Part shown: positions 7,996 to 17,903 of the stretch, piece after piece
Position numbering within the stretch: the stretch's first letter is position 1
How the letters are laid out: every line of letters begins with the position of its first letter
Assembly (NCBI GenBank): GCA_049366715.1
Contig: JBMNCQ010000020.1
Location: forward strand, 9,395 to 73,394
DNA from: JBMNCQ01 sp049366715
Lineage (GTDB): Bacteria > Bacillota > Peptococcia > Peptococcales > BICA1-8
Reading direction: 5' to 3'
DNA: 64,000 nt
The notes under the pieces: model-generated
The model's input: the letters and a program-made list of their open reading frames with translations, nothing else
Databases searched by the model: none
What the model was told of the DNA's origin: nothing
Program-made: the position numbers and the translations under genes

Positions 7996-9195
7996 CTAAA
8001 AATAACCGAATTCATCTTCTTCCAATGCCTTAACCTTTATTGTCTCTATATTATTCACTGCCTCTTCTACCAAAGATTCGACCTCCAGTCTGATTTCTTC
8101 CTTTTCGCAGGCAGCAACACCGGGTTTTGTTTTCGGCTCTTTAGGTAAAAATACCGTACAGCAGTCCTCATAAGGTCTGATGGAAATATCATAAGTTTTA
8201 ATTTTTCTGGCTAAACACATGATCTCTTCTTTATCCATCGTAACCAGAGGACGAATGACAGGCATATTGGTCACATGGTTAATGGTGTACATACTTTCGA
8301 TGGTCTGACTGGCAACCTGTCCTAAGCTTTCTCCGGTGACTAAAGCTTTGGCTCTTCTATTTTCAGCAATTTTCTGGGAGATTCTTAACATAAATCTTCT
8401 CATTATTGTAATCCACAAGCTCTCATAGCATTTGGCACTAATCGCTTCCTGCACCTTGGTAAAAGGCACGACATGAACAGTGATCTCCCCTGCGTAATCA
8501 GCCAAAACTTTAGCTAAATCCAGCACTTTTTCTTTGGCCCTTTCACTGGTATAAGGATAACTATAAAAATGAACGGCTTCAATTATTACCCCTCTTTTCA
8601 TAGTCAGCCAACCGGCTACAGGGCTGTCGATGCCGCCTGAGAGCAGAAGCAAAGCCTTCCCCCCCATGCCCAGAGGAAGTCCTCCCATTCCCGGAATTTT
8701 CTGGGTATAAATATAGGCTGCTTCATCCCTGATCTCTATATAAACATGAATATCGGGGTTATGTAAGTCAACCTTTAAATTAGCTGTCTTTACTAAAATA
8801 TAGGCACCAATTTCTTTTTGAGCCTCCGGTGATTTTAAGGGAAATCTTTTATTCGGCCTGCTGACGGTAACTCGGAAAGTATCCTTCGGACCCTGGGCAG
8901 CGGCAAATTCTTCCCAGGCAGCTTCCTGGATTTGTTCCCAATCCAGCTCAGTCCTTCTTACAGGACTAAAAGAAAGTAAACCAACAACCTTGCGTAAAGG
9001 CGCATAATATTTTTCAGGGTTTTCCCCGTTTAATCTTAAAAAGAGCCGGCCTTTTTCCATCTCAAGATAAACCCGGTCCCCGGTATATCTCAAGATCATT
9101 TCCTGGATGTTTCTCATAAGTCTTCTGATAAAAAGCTTTTGATTTTTGCCTTTTAAGGAAAGCTCCCCATATCTGATTAAAATACGGTCATACAT
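7996..9195 (-). CDS. thiI: tRNA uridine 4-sulfurtransferase
   Basis: ThiI adenylates and thiolates uridine-8 of tRNA and can supply sulfur for thiazole synthesis. The 399-residue protein has an N-terminal ferredoxin-like and THUMP domain (starts MYDRILIRYGELSLKGKN), then a PP-loop ATPase with LLLLSGGIDSPVAGW (~residues 183-197). The disulfide-partner cysteine lies in YEDCCTVF near residue 345. There is no C-terminal rhodanese domain, as in Firmicutes ThiI. It starts six bases after the cysteine desulfurase stop with AGGAGGTGATCG, so sulfur donor and acceptor are co-transcribed. Confidence 0.96.
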   Translation of the reverse strand: MYDRILIRYGELSLKGKNQKLFIRRLMRNIQEMILRYTGDRVYLEMEKGRLFLRLNGENPEKYYAPLRKVVGLLSFSPVRRTELDWEQIQEAAWEEFAAAQGPKDTFRVTVSRPNKRFPLKSPEAQKEIGAYILVKTANLKVDLHNPDIHVYIEIRDEAAYIYTQKIPGMGGLPLGMGGKALLLLSGGIDSPVAGWLTMKRGVIIEAVHFYSYPYTSERAKEKVLDLAKVLADYAGEITVHVVPFTKVQEAISAKCYESLWITIMRRFMLRISQKIAENRRAKALVTGESLGQVASQTIESMYTINHVTNMPVIRPLVTMDKEEIMCLARKIKTYDISIRPYEDCCTVFLPKEPKTKPGVAACEKEEIRLEVESLVEEAVNNIETIKVKALEEDEFGYF

Positions 9196-9201
9196 TAACG
9201 A

Positions 9202-10347
9202 TCACCTCCTGTTTATTAGCTTACCCACCACTTTCGCCACCGTATCCACAAAAAGTTCCACATCCTTTTTGGTTGTATCATAAGCAAAGCTTACCCTGAC
9301 AGCCCCTCGGCTAATTTCTTTCGCTATACCCATAGCTTCAAGTACGGGACTGGTTATATCTCCCTTAGAAGAACAGGCCGAACCTGTCGACACATAAATC
9401 TGCTCCTCTTCCAAAGCATGCACCAATACCTCTCCTTTAAGTCCGGGTACACTGAAATTTATGATATACGGAGATCCTTCCCCCGTATGCCCACCATTGA
9501 TTACTACTCTTGGTACTTTCGTACATAATAACTCCAGGCACTCATTTCTCATCTCAACCATTTTATCCCAATTTGCGACAAATATTTCCCGGGCAATCTG
9601 ACAGGATTTTGCAAGTCCTACAATGCCCGGTAAATTTTCCGTCCCCGCTCTGAGCCCTCTTTCCTGCCTACCGCCGGCCAGTAAAGGGGCCAGGGAAATC
9701 CCCTCTCGTACAAAAAGGGCACCTGCTCCTTTAGGGCCGTGTATTTTATGTCCCGATACCGTATATAAATCTATTCCCCATTCTTTTATTTTAAGGGGTA
9801 CTTTGAGGAAACCCTGTACACCATCTACATGAAAAATTATTCCGGGGTATTTTTTCAGGAGTTCTCCTGCCTCTGCCAGGGGCTGAATAGAACCTACTTC
9901 ATTATTCACCTGCATAATACTAACAAGGATCGTATCCGGACGGATCTTCTCAGCCAGTTCCCTGACGCTAATAACCCCTTCCTTGTTCACATCAAGATAG
10001 GTTACTGCAAATTCCAGGTCCTGCAGTTGCCGGCAGGCTTCCCTTACGGCAGGATGTTCAATTTTGGTCGTAATGATATGCTTGCCTCTTTGCCAATAGT
10101 TTAAAGCCACACCTTTTACGGCCAGGTTATCCCCTTCTGTTCCCCCTGATGTAAAAATAATTTCTTGAGAATCCACTGCTAAAGTAGAGGCTACGATTTC
10201 CCTGGCTTTATTTAAAAGTTTTTCTGCCCTTACTCCTTTTTGATGTAAAGAGGACGGATTACCAAAATGTTTTACTAAGACATCAGTCATTACCGCTATT
10301 ACCTGGGGATTAACAGGGGTAGTGGCACTGTTATCAAAATACAGCAT
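9202..10347 (-). CDS. Cysteine desulfurase (NifS/IscS family)
   Basis: PLP enzyme that forms a cysteine persulfide for ThiI (the role NifZ plays in Bacillus) and possibly for the IscU-like scaffold elsewhere in the window. It begins MLYFDNSATTPVNP. It carries the PLP lysine in VSGHKIHGPKGAG (~residue 205) and the catalytic loop STGSACSSKGD (~residue 325) of the NifS-like group I. About 381 residues, normal length. GGGAGG precedes two adjacent ATG codons; the second (10347) has better spacing. Operon with thiI. Confidence 0.95.
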   Translation of the reverse strand: MLYFDNSATTPVNPQVIAVMTDVLVKHFGNPSSLHQKGVRAEKLLNKAREIVASTLAVDSQEIIFTSGGTEGDNLAVKGVALNYWQRGKHIITTKIEHPAVREACRQLQDLEFAVTYLDVNKEGVISVRELAEKIRPDTILVSIMQVNNEVGSIQPLAEAGELLKKYPGIIFHVDGVQGFLKVPLKIKEWGIDLYTVSGHKIHGPKGAGALFVREGISLAPLLAGGRQERGLRAGTENLPGIVGLAKSCQIAREIFVANWDKMVEMRNECLELLCTKVPRVVINGGHTGEGSPYIINFSVPGLKGEVLVHALEEEQIYVSTGSACSSKGDITSPVLEAMGIAKEISRGAVRVSFAYDTTKKDVELFVDTVAKVVGKLINRR

Positions 10348-10394
10348 CATTTCCTCCCTAAAAAATATTTAGAAAAGTTACCAGTAAATTTCTT

Positions 10395-11798
10395 CTAAGA
10401 TTTTTTTCCTTTGATTTTTTTGTTCCTGGCATGACGTTGTTTATCATTGAAGGGGCGCCTCTTTTTCTTATCCCTCGGTACTTGCTTATCGGAATAATTA
10501 AAAGTATCCTCATAGATTTCATCAGATTCCCCGCCGATTAGCTTTAAGGCTGCAGCCAGTAAAGTGACAGAATCATATTCGTTCAATAATTGTTCCGCTG
10601 TATATTTATACTGACTGTATGTACCATTTTCTATAACTGCAGTAATTTTAGTAGCAATCATTTTCTGCCGTTCCCTTTTTACCTCAGCCAGGGTCGGCAG
10701 TTGCTGTCTTTTGAGCTTTCTTTTTATGGTTCTTTCAATATTCCGCAAATGCCCAAACTCCCTGGGTTCAACAAAAGTAATGGCTAAGCCTGTTTGTCCT
10801 GCCCGGCCGGTCCTGCCTACCCGGTGAACATAGCTGTCAATATCAAAGGGTATATCATAATTATAAACATGGGTGACCCCTGTGATATCAAGTCCTCTCG
10901 CCGCCACATCGGTAGCAACTAATATTTCAACTTGTTTATTACGAAATTTACCCATTACACTATCCCGCTGTCTTTGGCTCAAATCACCATGAATTCCTTC
11001 AGCAAGATATCCCCGCTTTTGTAACGCATCGGCTAATTCATCTACTCTTTTCTTGGTCCGGGCGAAAATTAACGCCAATTCCGGGGAATGAACATCCAGC
11101 AGTCTGCATAAAGCATCCAGTTTTTGTCTATCTAATACTTCGTAAAACTCCTGTTCTATTTGCGGGACAGTCATTTCCGGATTTTCTACTTTCACAAGCA
11201 CAGGTTCATTCATAAATCTAACGGCTAAATTTTCGATTTCCCGGCGCATAGTTGCCGAAAACATCATTGTTTGTCTTTTTTCCGGACATTCTCCCAGGAT
11301 TTTTTCAATATCTTCTAAAAAACCCATATTCAACATCTCATCAGCTTCATCCAAAACAACGATTTTTAAATTATTGAGCCGGATGGTCCTGCGATTCATA
11401 TGGTCCATTAAACGCCCCGGGGTAGCAATGATAATTTGCGGTCTTTGCTTTAAGGCTTTAATCTGACGGTTAATATCCTGTCCGCCATAAATGGGCAGGG
11501 CCTTATTCCCGGTATACTTTCCGATCTTTGCTAATTCCTCTGCTACCTGGATACATAATTCCCTGGTTGGGGTTAAGATTAGTCCCTGAATATAGGGTTC
11601 TCCGATTATAGTCTGAAGTGCGGGAATTGCAAAAGCAGCCGTTTTTCCGGTACCGGTTTGAGCTTGTCCGATGACATCTTTACCTTCAAGGGCAACAGGA
11701 ATAGCCTTTTCCTGAATAGGTGTCGCCTGTTCATAACCCATTTCTTCAATAGCCTTCATAACCTTTTCATTTACTGCCAACTCTTTAAATGTTAACAT
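10395..11798 (-). CDS. cshA: DEAD-box RNA helicase, CshA-like
   Basis: ATP-dependent RNA helicase for mRNA turnover, ribosome assembly and cold adaptation. In order it shows the Q motif (GYEQATPIQEKAIP), motif I AQTGTGKT, Ia PTRELCIQV, Ib TPGRLMDH, II VLDEADEML, III SAT, IV LIFARTKK, V ATDVAARGLDI and VI HRVGRTGRAG. The C-terminal ~90 residues are basic (ending RHARNKKIKGKKS), as in CshA RNA-binding tails. Length is 467 residues. GAGGAGG precedes the ATG. A long A/T-rich leader (see 11799-12338) precedes it. Confidence 0.95.
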   Translation of the reverse strand: MLTFKELAVNEKVMKAIEEMGYEQATPIQEKAIPVALEGKDVIGQAQTGTGKTAAFAIPALQTIIGEPYIQGLILTPTRELCIQVAEELAKIGKYTGNKALPIYGGQDINRQIKALKQRPQIIIATPGRLMDHMNRRTIRLNNLKIVVLDEADEMLNMGFLEDIEKILGECPEKRQTMMFSATMRREIENLAVRFMNEPVLVKVENPEMTVPQIEQEFYEVLDRQKLDALCRLLDVHSPELALIFARTKKRVDELADALQKRGYLAEGIHGDLSQRQRDSVMGKFRNKQVEILVATDVAARGLDITGVTHVYNYDIPFDIDSYVHRVGRTGRAGQTGLAITFVEPREFGHLRNIERTIKRKLKRQQLPTLAEVKRERQKMIATKITAVIENGTYSQYKYTAEQLLNEYDSVTLLAAALKLIGGESDEIYEDTFNYSDKQVPRDKKKRRPFNDKQRHARNKKIKGKKS

Positions 11799-12338
11799 AC
11801 TTCCTCCTCATATATTGATATATTTTTCTATTTGATCTGCTCGCCTGGCAATATTAACTGCTTAGACAACTTGTCCGGACACTGTCCAGAGCAGCATTGC
11901 CCCGCCGCTAAAAACAGTTATCCATTTAATCAGTCCGTGAAAGTTAATACCCAATTAAAATATTATACCTTATAATTGCTCCTAATTCTAATCACTTTTC
12001 CGCCGGATATCAAAAACACCCTGCAGGAGATGAAATTTCCACCTGCTCTAGCCTGCTATACCACCGCTTTTATCTTCATACAAAAAATGCTAATTTGCAT
12101 CCCCAGAGTCCCTGTTTCTCGGGGCAAAACACCTCAGAAAATATCCTGCCGGCAATCATTTACCTAATATATATATTCCCTTCTGCCCCTTAATACAAAC
12201 ACTAAATTATTAAAATCACAGGCATCCGCCGGCCTGCCGGCCAAATTTCCTGCACATCAAAAAAAACAGGCGGAAAGGCACGGTTTAATAGGGAAACTTA
12301 TTGAACCATACCCAAAACCGGTACAAAAATGAAGTAAA
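11799..12338. other. Long intergenic region with probable cshA promoter and leader
   Basis: No convincing gene; short frames here lack ribosome sites. On the minus strand TATAAT (11967-11962) is a probable -10, with only a weak -35, leaving a leader of about 150 bases before cshA. The leader contains CTGGACAGTGTCCGGACA, an inverted-repeat cluster near 11873-11895. A GC-rich run of CCGGCC copies lies near 12229-12242. The rest appears to be boundary DNA of the accessory island. Confidence 0.45.
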
Positions 12339-12366
12339 CGAGGCAGTATCATTTCGATATGCCTCG
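12339..12366 (-). terminator. Possible terminator at the end of the defence operon
   Basis: CGAGGCA...TGCCTCG with an inner TATC/GATA pairing forms a stem of about 11 bp with one bulge. On the minus strand a T-rich stretch (TTTACTTCATTTTT) follows. It lies 140 bases past the stop of the QueC-like gene. Confidence 0.45.
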
Positions 12367-12505
12367 CTTATTTTATATTCACTTGCGATTACGCTCGCTC
12401 GCAAAGAAGTAAGTTTTCTGCCCAACCGAAACCCCGCAGTCATATGGCTAGGTACTCAGACCCCAACTATTAATATCATTAAGCGATGATGGATTATTTG
12501 CCTTG

Positions 12506-14386
12506 TTATCTATATACTCGGACGAAGCAATCTTTACGTTTCTCCTCAAACGCACTGGCAAATTGAATATCGTCTGGGATTTGATGTTCCGGGTCGTAAA
12601 CAATAAACATAAAACCCATATCCGAAGGAGCTTTTGTCATATCAGCAGCTATCCCTTCGGTTATCTTGCTTGGAGTAGTTGCGCCTCGTACATATTTTGA
12701 TTCTATCAAAAGATTATCCTGTGCGTGATCAGGTCTATATTCTGTGCGCCAGAATTGCAAAGCTGGATGTTCGCGTGTAAAAGAGCCCTGTCCTTTGAGT
12801 ATAGCCTCTATTTTATCATTGAGATCGTTTTCGCTGGCTGGAATTTCTCGCTGAAACATTGTGGAGATTGTTCCGCGAAGAAAAGCGTCAATTTCGTCAA
12901 CACGGATGATTATTGGAGACTTCTTATACTGACGTTCTGAGATAACTCCAAGTAGCGAGTTTTTATTAATTGGCAGAGATAGGTCATCATATTTATTTCG
13001 CATCCTTGTTGCCGCATCCATTACACATTTTCCATAACGGCACACCAGATTATATATTTCGTCCAGCTTATCATCGGCATTTGAGCCTTGCCAATAGGCG
13101 ACCAAATCAGTTACATCGTCAGGATACTTTCTCACAAAAGCATCCTGTGTTGAAATATCCTCAAGATTCGCCAGTCGCATCGTAATATAAATCCGTTGCT
13201 TTGTTTCGTTATTGTCATCACCGGGGAATGAATGAATAAAGTCGTTTACGTACTCCGCGTCATATTCATTTAGCCCCGCCGCATACAGGGAGAACCGTCT
13301 ATCAATGCATTGCGAACAACAACCACAATGAGGAGCTTGTCCTGGTTTTGTGCGCGATGAACTGCATGAAACTGAACTAGCTATCAGATGCAGTGAATTG
13401 TATTTTTTGAAAACCTCCATAATTTCCGCTTTTGCCCGATTATAGTAAGGAGCGATAATATCAAACGAGGGATTCGATAGCTTATAGAATTTGCGAAGCA
13501 GACCTAATGTTTTGGGATGAGTTGTCCGACTGGCGCGTCCGTTGATTACATCAGCCTGCTTAGACAGGTTCATGCTTGTTATTCCATTTTCATAAACATA
13601 GAAAGAGTTCTTGCCATAGCAATGGCACATCGAAAAGGCAATAGCTGAGAAAAGAAATATACGCGTCCTCTGAGTCTCATCCTTGCTTTTCAAGCCATCA
13701 TGGTTGCAACACTCAAAGTTATATTGTTTCACCCGATTACCATATTGCTTATTCAATTCAGCAATCAGCACTTTTTGCGTGTGCGTCACGGTCTTATTGG
13801 ATTTATGACTCACAACGCACAACGAGCGTTCCGTGTACTCATTGAGACGTTGCACAGCCCCCGCTAATGAGTCAAGCCCGCCAGAGAATAACATAACATC
13901 AGTATTCTCGGCTTCGTCAAGAGTCTGATATTCCCCTGAAAAAAGTGATATTTGTTTGTTGATAATCTCAGCGGGATTCTTATCGGATTGAGAAAAGATG
14001 AAGTTATAAACACGATCCCCCGTCATAAACGTTAAAGCATCGTTCAAAGCCTTTTTTGTTTTAGCGTTAGACCAAAAATCCAAGTCTAAAACAGGGATAT
14101 GAAATTCAAATGACCGTGCCCATGACTCATTGTTTACGCTTTTACGGCTACCGCGATTCACCATACGGTCACCGCAAAAAACATATGCTGCAATCTGCAA
14201 CAAGTCAAGTATTCTTTCGGGCAGTTCATCTGCGTCCTTGACGAATTTTGCGTAACCAATGGTGATATTGGCAGTAATATCCCCAATATCTCTATGAAGC
14301 AAATTGATTTCCGAAGCCGTGCAATCACGAGAAGCGCAAAGCTCGCCACAATTAACGCGAATGACATCAGGAGTCTGCTGGCTCAT
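12506..14386 (-). CDS. QueC-like PP-loop protein with C-terminal probable PD-(D/E)XK nuclease domain
   Basis: 626-residue probable defence protein. Residues 1-160 are unassigned. Residues ~163-375 resemble QueC (7-cyano-7-deazaguanine synthase): PP-loop MLFSGGLDSLAGAV (SGGLDS at 168-173) and a zinc site with C341 and C354-x2-C357-x2-C360 in APHCGCCSQCIDRR. Residues ~490-626 contain an acidic-ExK arrangement (D557, E562, K564 in DNLLIESKYVRG), like a PD-(D/E)XK nuclease. QueC-like proteins are known in anti-phage systems (QatC of Qat, Cap9 in some CBASS). Here the QueC domain is fused to a nuclease and sits next to an OLD/UvrD pair. QISLF occurs at 145-149. The start overlaps the upstream stop by one base (TAATG), so translation is coupled. 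Domain calls are by motif; the role is inferred. Confidence 0.68.
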   Translation of the reverse strand: MSQQTPDVIRVNCGELCASRDCTASEINLLHRDIGDITANITIGYAKFVKDADELPERILDLLQIAAYVFCGDRMVNRGSRKSVNNESWARSFEFHIPVLDLDFWSNAKTKKALNDALTFMTGDRVYNFIFSQSDKNPAEIINKQISLFSGEYQTLDEAENTDVMLFSGGLDSLAGAVQRLNEYTERSLCVVSHKSNKTVTHTQKVLIAELNKQYGNRVKQYNFECCNHDGLKSKDETQRTRIFLFSAIAFSMCHCYGKNSFYVYENGITSMNLSKQADVINGRASRTTHPKTLGLLRKFYKLSNPSFDIIAPYYNRAKAEIMEVFKKYNSLHLIASSVSCSSSRTKPGQAPHCGCCSQCIDRRFSLYAAGLNEYDAEYVNDFIHSFPGDDNNETKQRIYITMRLANLEDISTQDAFVRKYPDDVTDLVAYWQGSNADDKLDEIYNLVCRYGKCVMDAATRMRNKYDDLSLPINKNSLLGVISERQYKKSPIIIRVDEIDAFLRGTISTMFQREIPASENDLNDKIEAILKGQGSFTREHPALQFWRTEYRPDHAQDNLLIESKYVRGATTPSKITEGIAADMTKAPSDMGFMFIVYDPEHQIPDDIQFASAFEEKRKDCFVRVYR

Positions 14387-15162
14387 TACCCATCAGCCTC
14401 CCTTCGGAATTCCTCCCGCAGTTTGCCGAAGGATATTCTCAAGAAGCCCTCCACTTGCTTTTCAGTAGGTAGAGAGTGAACGGCATTTTTGTTGAACCAA
14501 CCAGCAGAAAACGACCGAACCAGTTTGGAGATTTCAAATGTATGTTCCGCAATAACCTTTGACTGCTCCGATAATTGATGATTGAACGCTTTCAATGTAT
14601 CATAATTATCAATACTGCTTGCCGCCGCACGCTCAATATAATATTTTAGTTGTCTTTCCGTAAAAGAAGCAAAGAAAGTGCTCGAAAGCTCACAAAAGGC
14701 CGCGCCAGTTCCCGCATCACCCCAAACATTATCAGACTGCTCGGCAAACAGTGATATTTGCTTCGTTTTATGGCGTTCTTGATAGTCAATAACAGCTTGC
14801 ATCACTGCGTCTTTTGCGAGTTTGTTGGTTTCAAGAGAGCCTGTTTCGGTCGTTATGTAATCTTGTGCGCTTGCCATTAAAGAGAACAGCGATATTTGAG
14901 AGTCAACCGTATATCCATTTTCGTTTAAGAAATCCGCTTGATTATCAAGATTAGCGGAATAAGAGAGTGTGGCCAGGAAAGACAGAGCCTTGATGACTGA
15001 TTCATCAAAAGGCATTGCCTCATAGGTCTTTTTGACCGCGTTCAGAGTTTCATTCGCAATCTGCGCTATGGAAATCTCTCCGCCGCCGAACGAAGCAAGA
15101 TGGTCTACAATCCTTTGCCATTGCTTCGTATGCGGCAAAAAACCAATGCGTTCGTGACCCAT
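14386..15162 (-). CDS. Unknown protein, partner of the QueC-like/nuclease fusion
   Basis: 258-residue soluble, largely helical protein that I do not recognise. It has two copies of QISLF (residues 89-93 and 135-139), the second in KTKQISLFAEQ. QISLF resembles the sliding-clamp binding pentapeptide, consensus QL(S/D)LF. The N-terminus (MGHERIGFLPHTKQWQRIVDHL) is well formed, with GGAGGG upstream of the ATG. Its stop and the start of the QueC-like gene share one base, the arrangement of obligate partners. It occupies the place that QatB holds before QatC in Qat operons, but I cannot show homology. It may be an adaptor or substrate-recognition subunit. Confidence 0.6.
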   Translation of the reverse strand: MGHERIGFLPHTKQWQRIVDHLASFGGGEISIAQIANETLNAVKKTYEAMPFDESVIKALSFLATLSYSANLDNQADFLNENGYTVDSQISLFSLMASAQDYITTETGSLETNKLAKDAVMQAVIDYQERHKTKQISLFAEQSDNVWGDAGTGAAFCELSSTFFASFTERQLKYYIERAAASSIDNYDTLKAFNHQLSEQSKVIAEHTFEISKLVRSFSAGWFNKNAVHSLPTEKQVEGFLRISFGKLREEFRREADG

Positions 15163-15261
15163 TGTTCAACCCTCCATCCCTTATGATATGTCGGTTTTTA
15201 CTTTACAGCTTCGAATTTGAATACCCGCTTTTTAACTCTTCTATGAATTATGATCCTGCTG

Positions 15262-16748
15262 CTAAAGGGATATCAGCGTTTTGAGTCCAATACCAGCGGA
15301 TCGTATCTTCTCGAGGACTTTTCGTCTTGCCGCACACGCATCTTGAGATTCTGTATCAACAATAATAAGTTTGCTTTTTGCACGTGTGCAAGCAACATAG
15401 TGATTATTAATATGATCATTGCTCACGTTACCGCTGAACGCATAATCCTCAATAAATAAGATTACTTGGTCAAATTCCAGCCCTTTTGACGAATGCAAAG
15501 TTAAAGTGCTGTGTATTGGTTTTTCTGGATTTAATGCAACAGCATATTTAGTATCTATAACGGTTTGCCACAACTTTTCAATGTGCTGAGATGTACTCGT
15601 ATATCCAAGATAATCGGTAAGCGCGGTTACGCTTCGGCTAAATTCGATGGTACCATCGGCTGTTGCGCTTCGCTGAATTTTATTCAGCATCTGTTGAATT
15701 TGCCCTACGGTTATCTTACTGTTTTCGATTCCTGCCGGAATATCGTATATAAAATCATATGCTGAGTATGCAGGTATCAACATATAACTTGCTACTGCGG
15801 TGTAAAGCCACGCGATGTTGGTTGTAATGTCATCAATAGGCGTAGCCGGGATGAAAATATGTTGAATACCGTTTGCAGTCAATAAGTTAGCGCCATCGCT
15901 CACCCCATACTTGCCTATTTTTCGGCTAAACTCTTTTTGGCTTCTCAACAAGGCAGATGACCTATTAAAGTCAAGTAAAGGAACTACTATTTCCGCCCAA
16001 TTATTATTCGCAGCCACTACCCAAATGATGTTCCCTCTGTTTTGAGGTTGTAAGACAAGTGCCTTTGTTCCATCGAACAACAAGTTGGAATAATCCTGTA
16101 TTTGCTTATCTGAACGGTGATTTTCCGTCAACTCCTTGTGGGTAAAATTAGTTTTTTGAAAAATCGCATTAAATGACTCGGGATTTGCGCCTCGCCATCT
16201 GTATATCGATTGTTTGTCATCTCCAACAATAAACGTAGTTATACACAGATATCGCAAATATACATAAAAAACTCATGCATATCAACGTCGCAATCCTGGT
16301 ATTCATCAATATATCCCAAAGTATTTTGCTTGCAAATAGAGGCGGCAAGCAGACGATTTTTTTATAATATCAAGAGCTAAATCAAACACGAAGTTCTTCT
16401 TATTATTTTTATACGAGAATATCGTGTTCGTGCTTTTTATTTTCTCAACGCCATTAGTTAGTGTTTCAAATTGATTCTCCTTATCTGCATAATCGGTATC
16501 TATATCAACATTGAATTTATCGCCATAAACATCTTTTATAAACGGCTTGATTATTTCTTCAATGACAAAACTATTATTTGTACCAATAAAACATTGTGAT
16601 ATGTCAAAAGACAGGCGGTACCATCAGACAAAATATTATATACAGAATAAGCCAATAATTTCTTGCGACCTTCGCCCGATGTCGGATATTCGTTATCATC
16701 GCCGTCTTGATGAATGAACGGCACAATATTTGAATACAGATATCCCAT
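15262..16748 (-). pseudogene. UvrD/Rep-like helicase (GajB-like), broken
   Basis: Superfamily 1 DNA helicase remnant. The longest frame (15262-16257) holds GDDKQSIYRWRGA (motif III region), ENHRSDKQI (motif IV) and HSSKGLEFDQVI plus YVACTRAKSKL (motifs V-VI). Upstream, other frames continue the same protein: GYIDEYQDCDVDMHEFF (motif II, DExQD type) near 16270-16315, and CFIGTNNSFVIEEIIKPFIKD near 16540-16590. Joining them needs at least three frameshifts (about 16255, 16335 and 16600). The Walker A N-terminus is missing; the sequence ends at the IS3 element. The order OLD ATPase then UvrD helicase matches Gabija GajA/GajB. Confidence 0.8.
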
Positions 16749-16826
16749 CTATATAGCCCCGTAACTAGATTTGAGTCATATCCCTTAATGAGTTAAACTT
16801 ATGACAATAGCTGGAGGGGATATGAA

Positions 16827-17165
16827 ATGCGAAGAAAAAGTTATCCAAAAGAATTTAAAGAACAAATTATTCGGGAAGTAGAAGAAATAGGTAGTGTTCA
16901 TACTGTAGCCAAACGCCATGAAATAGCTCCCACAACAATATATGGATGGATAAAAACTAGAGAAAAAAATCATAAAGCATGGGAAAAAACATCAGACAAT
17001 GCTAAGCGAATGGCAGAGTATATTCCTACTTCAAAAGAATTCAAAGAATTAGAAAGTGAAAATACCAAGCTAAAAGAACTACTAGGCGAAAAGGACCTTG
17101 AGATCCACATATTAAGGGATCTTATAAAAAAGAACAGCCCCGGCTCTCGGACAAAATTGAAATAG
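16827..17165 (+). CDS. IS3-family transposase OrfA
   Basis: 112-residue OrfA. It has an N-terminal helix-turn-helix (SYPKEFKEQIIREVEEIGSV ... APTTIYGWIKT) that binds the terminal repeats. A C-terminal leucine-zipper coiled coil follows (ELESENTKLKELLGEKDLEIHILRDLIK). Length and layout are standard for IS3 OrfA. It overlaps the start of OrfB in a different frame near 17141, as needed for programmed -1 frameshifting. It is intact, but the element around it is not. Confidence 0.88.
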   Translation: MRRKSYPKEFKEQIIREVEEIGSVHTVAKRHEIAPTTIYGWIKTREKNHKAWEKTSDNAKRMAEYIPTSKEFKELESENTKLKELLGEKDLEIHILRDLIKKNSPGSRTKLK

Positions 17166-17829
17166 CCGACAAGTGGATTGCCCGGGGATATATTGCAATA
17201 AAAGTGCTGAGAATTGTCGGTGTCAATGAAGCAACTTATTACTACCGCAAGAAAAATAATATAAACAAAACAAACCCATAAGTGATGAACAAATAAAAGA
17301 ATGGTTACTTGAATTAATTGCCGGTGAGGAAAGTGCCTATGGCTATCGTAAACTAGCCCTTTGCTTGAGTAATCAGTATAGTTTACTCATTAATAAAAAG
17401 AAAGTATATAGGCTTTGTAAAGAGCTAGATATACTAGCACCTCAAAGGCAAACGAGCCTAAAGCATCCCCGTAAGATTGCAGTTAATAGAGAAATAACTG
17501 GGTCAAATCAGCTATGGGAGATGGATATAAAATATGGCTATATAGCAAGGGAAAATCGTTTCTTTTACCTATTATGTGTAATTGATGTTTTTGATAGAGC
17601 AATAATAGATTATCATATTGGCCTTACCTGTGAAGGTAAACATGCTGCCTCTTTAATTCAAAGAAGCCTTTGGAGGAGAAAACTACTAGCAAAACAAGAA
17701 AGACCTGTGATCCGTATTGATAATGGCCCACAGTTTATTAGTAATGCCTTTGCAGAGGCCTGTCAAAACAGACCTTCTACCCTCCGGCGAGGACAGGGGG
17801 TTGAGGACAGTGTCCCCATGGTTTTCTAA
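17141..17829 (+). pseudogene. IS3-family transposase OrfB, frameshifted and truncated
   Basis: The N-terminal part (KEQPRLSDKIEIADKWIARG ... YYYRKKNN) hits a stop near 17279. The next frame continues SDEQIKEWLLELIAGEESAYGYRKLAL and then the integrase core WEMDIKYGYI (first Asp) and RIDNGPQFIS (second Asp). After FAEACQ the sequence diverges into unrelated codons and stops at 17829, so the catalytic Glu of the DDE triad is absent. Dead transposase. Confidence 0.85.
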
Positions 17830-17903
17830 TAGTTGAAAAATGAAATATTGAGTAATTCTAAGAATTAGTTAGTTATAAGGGAAAAGACTCTAAATTAAGG
17901 GGG

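Noticed and set aside
11976..12489. Two 62-63-codon frames on the plus strand
   Set aside because: No ribosome sites and no recognisable protein pattern; they cover the cshA promoter region and a hairpin.
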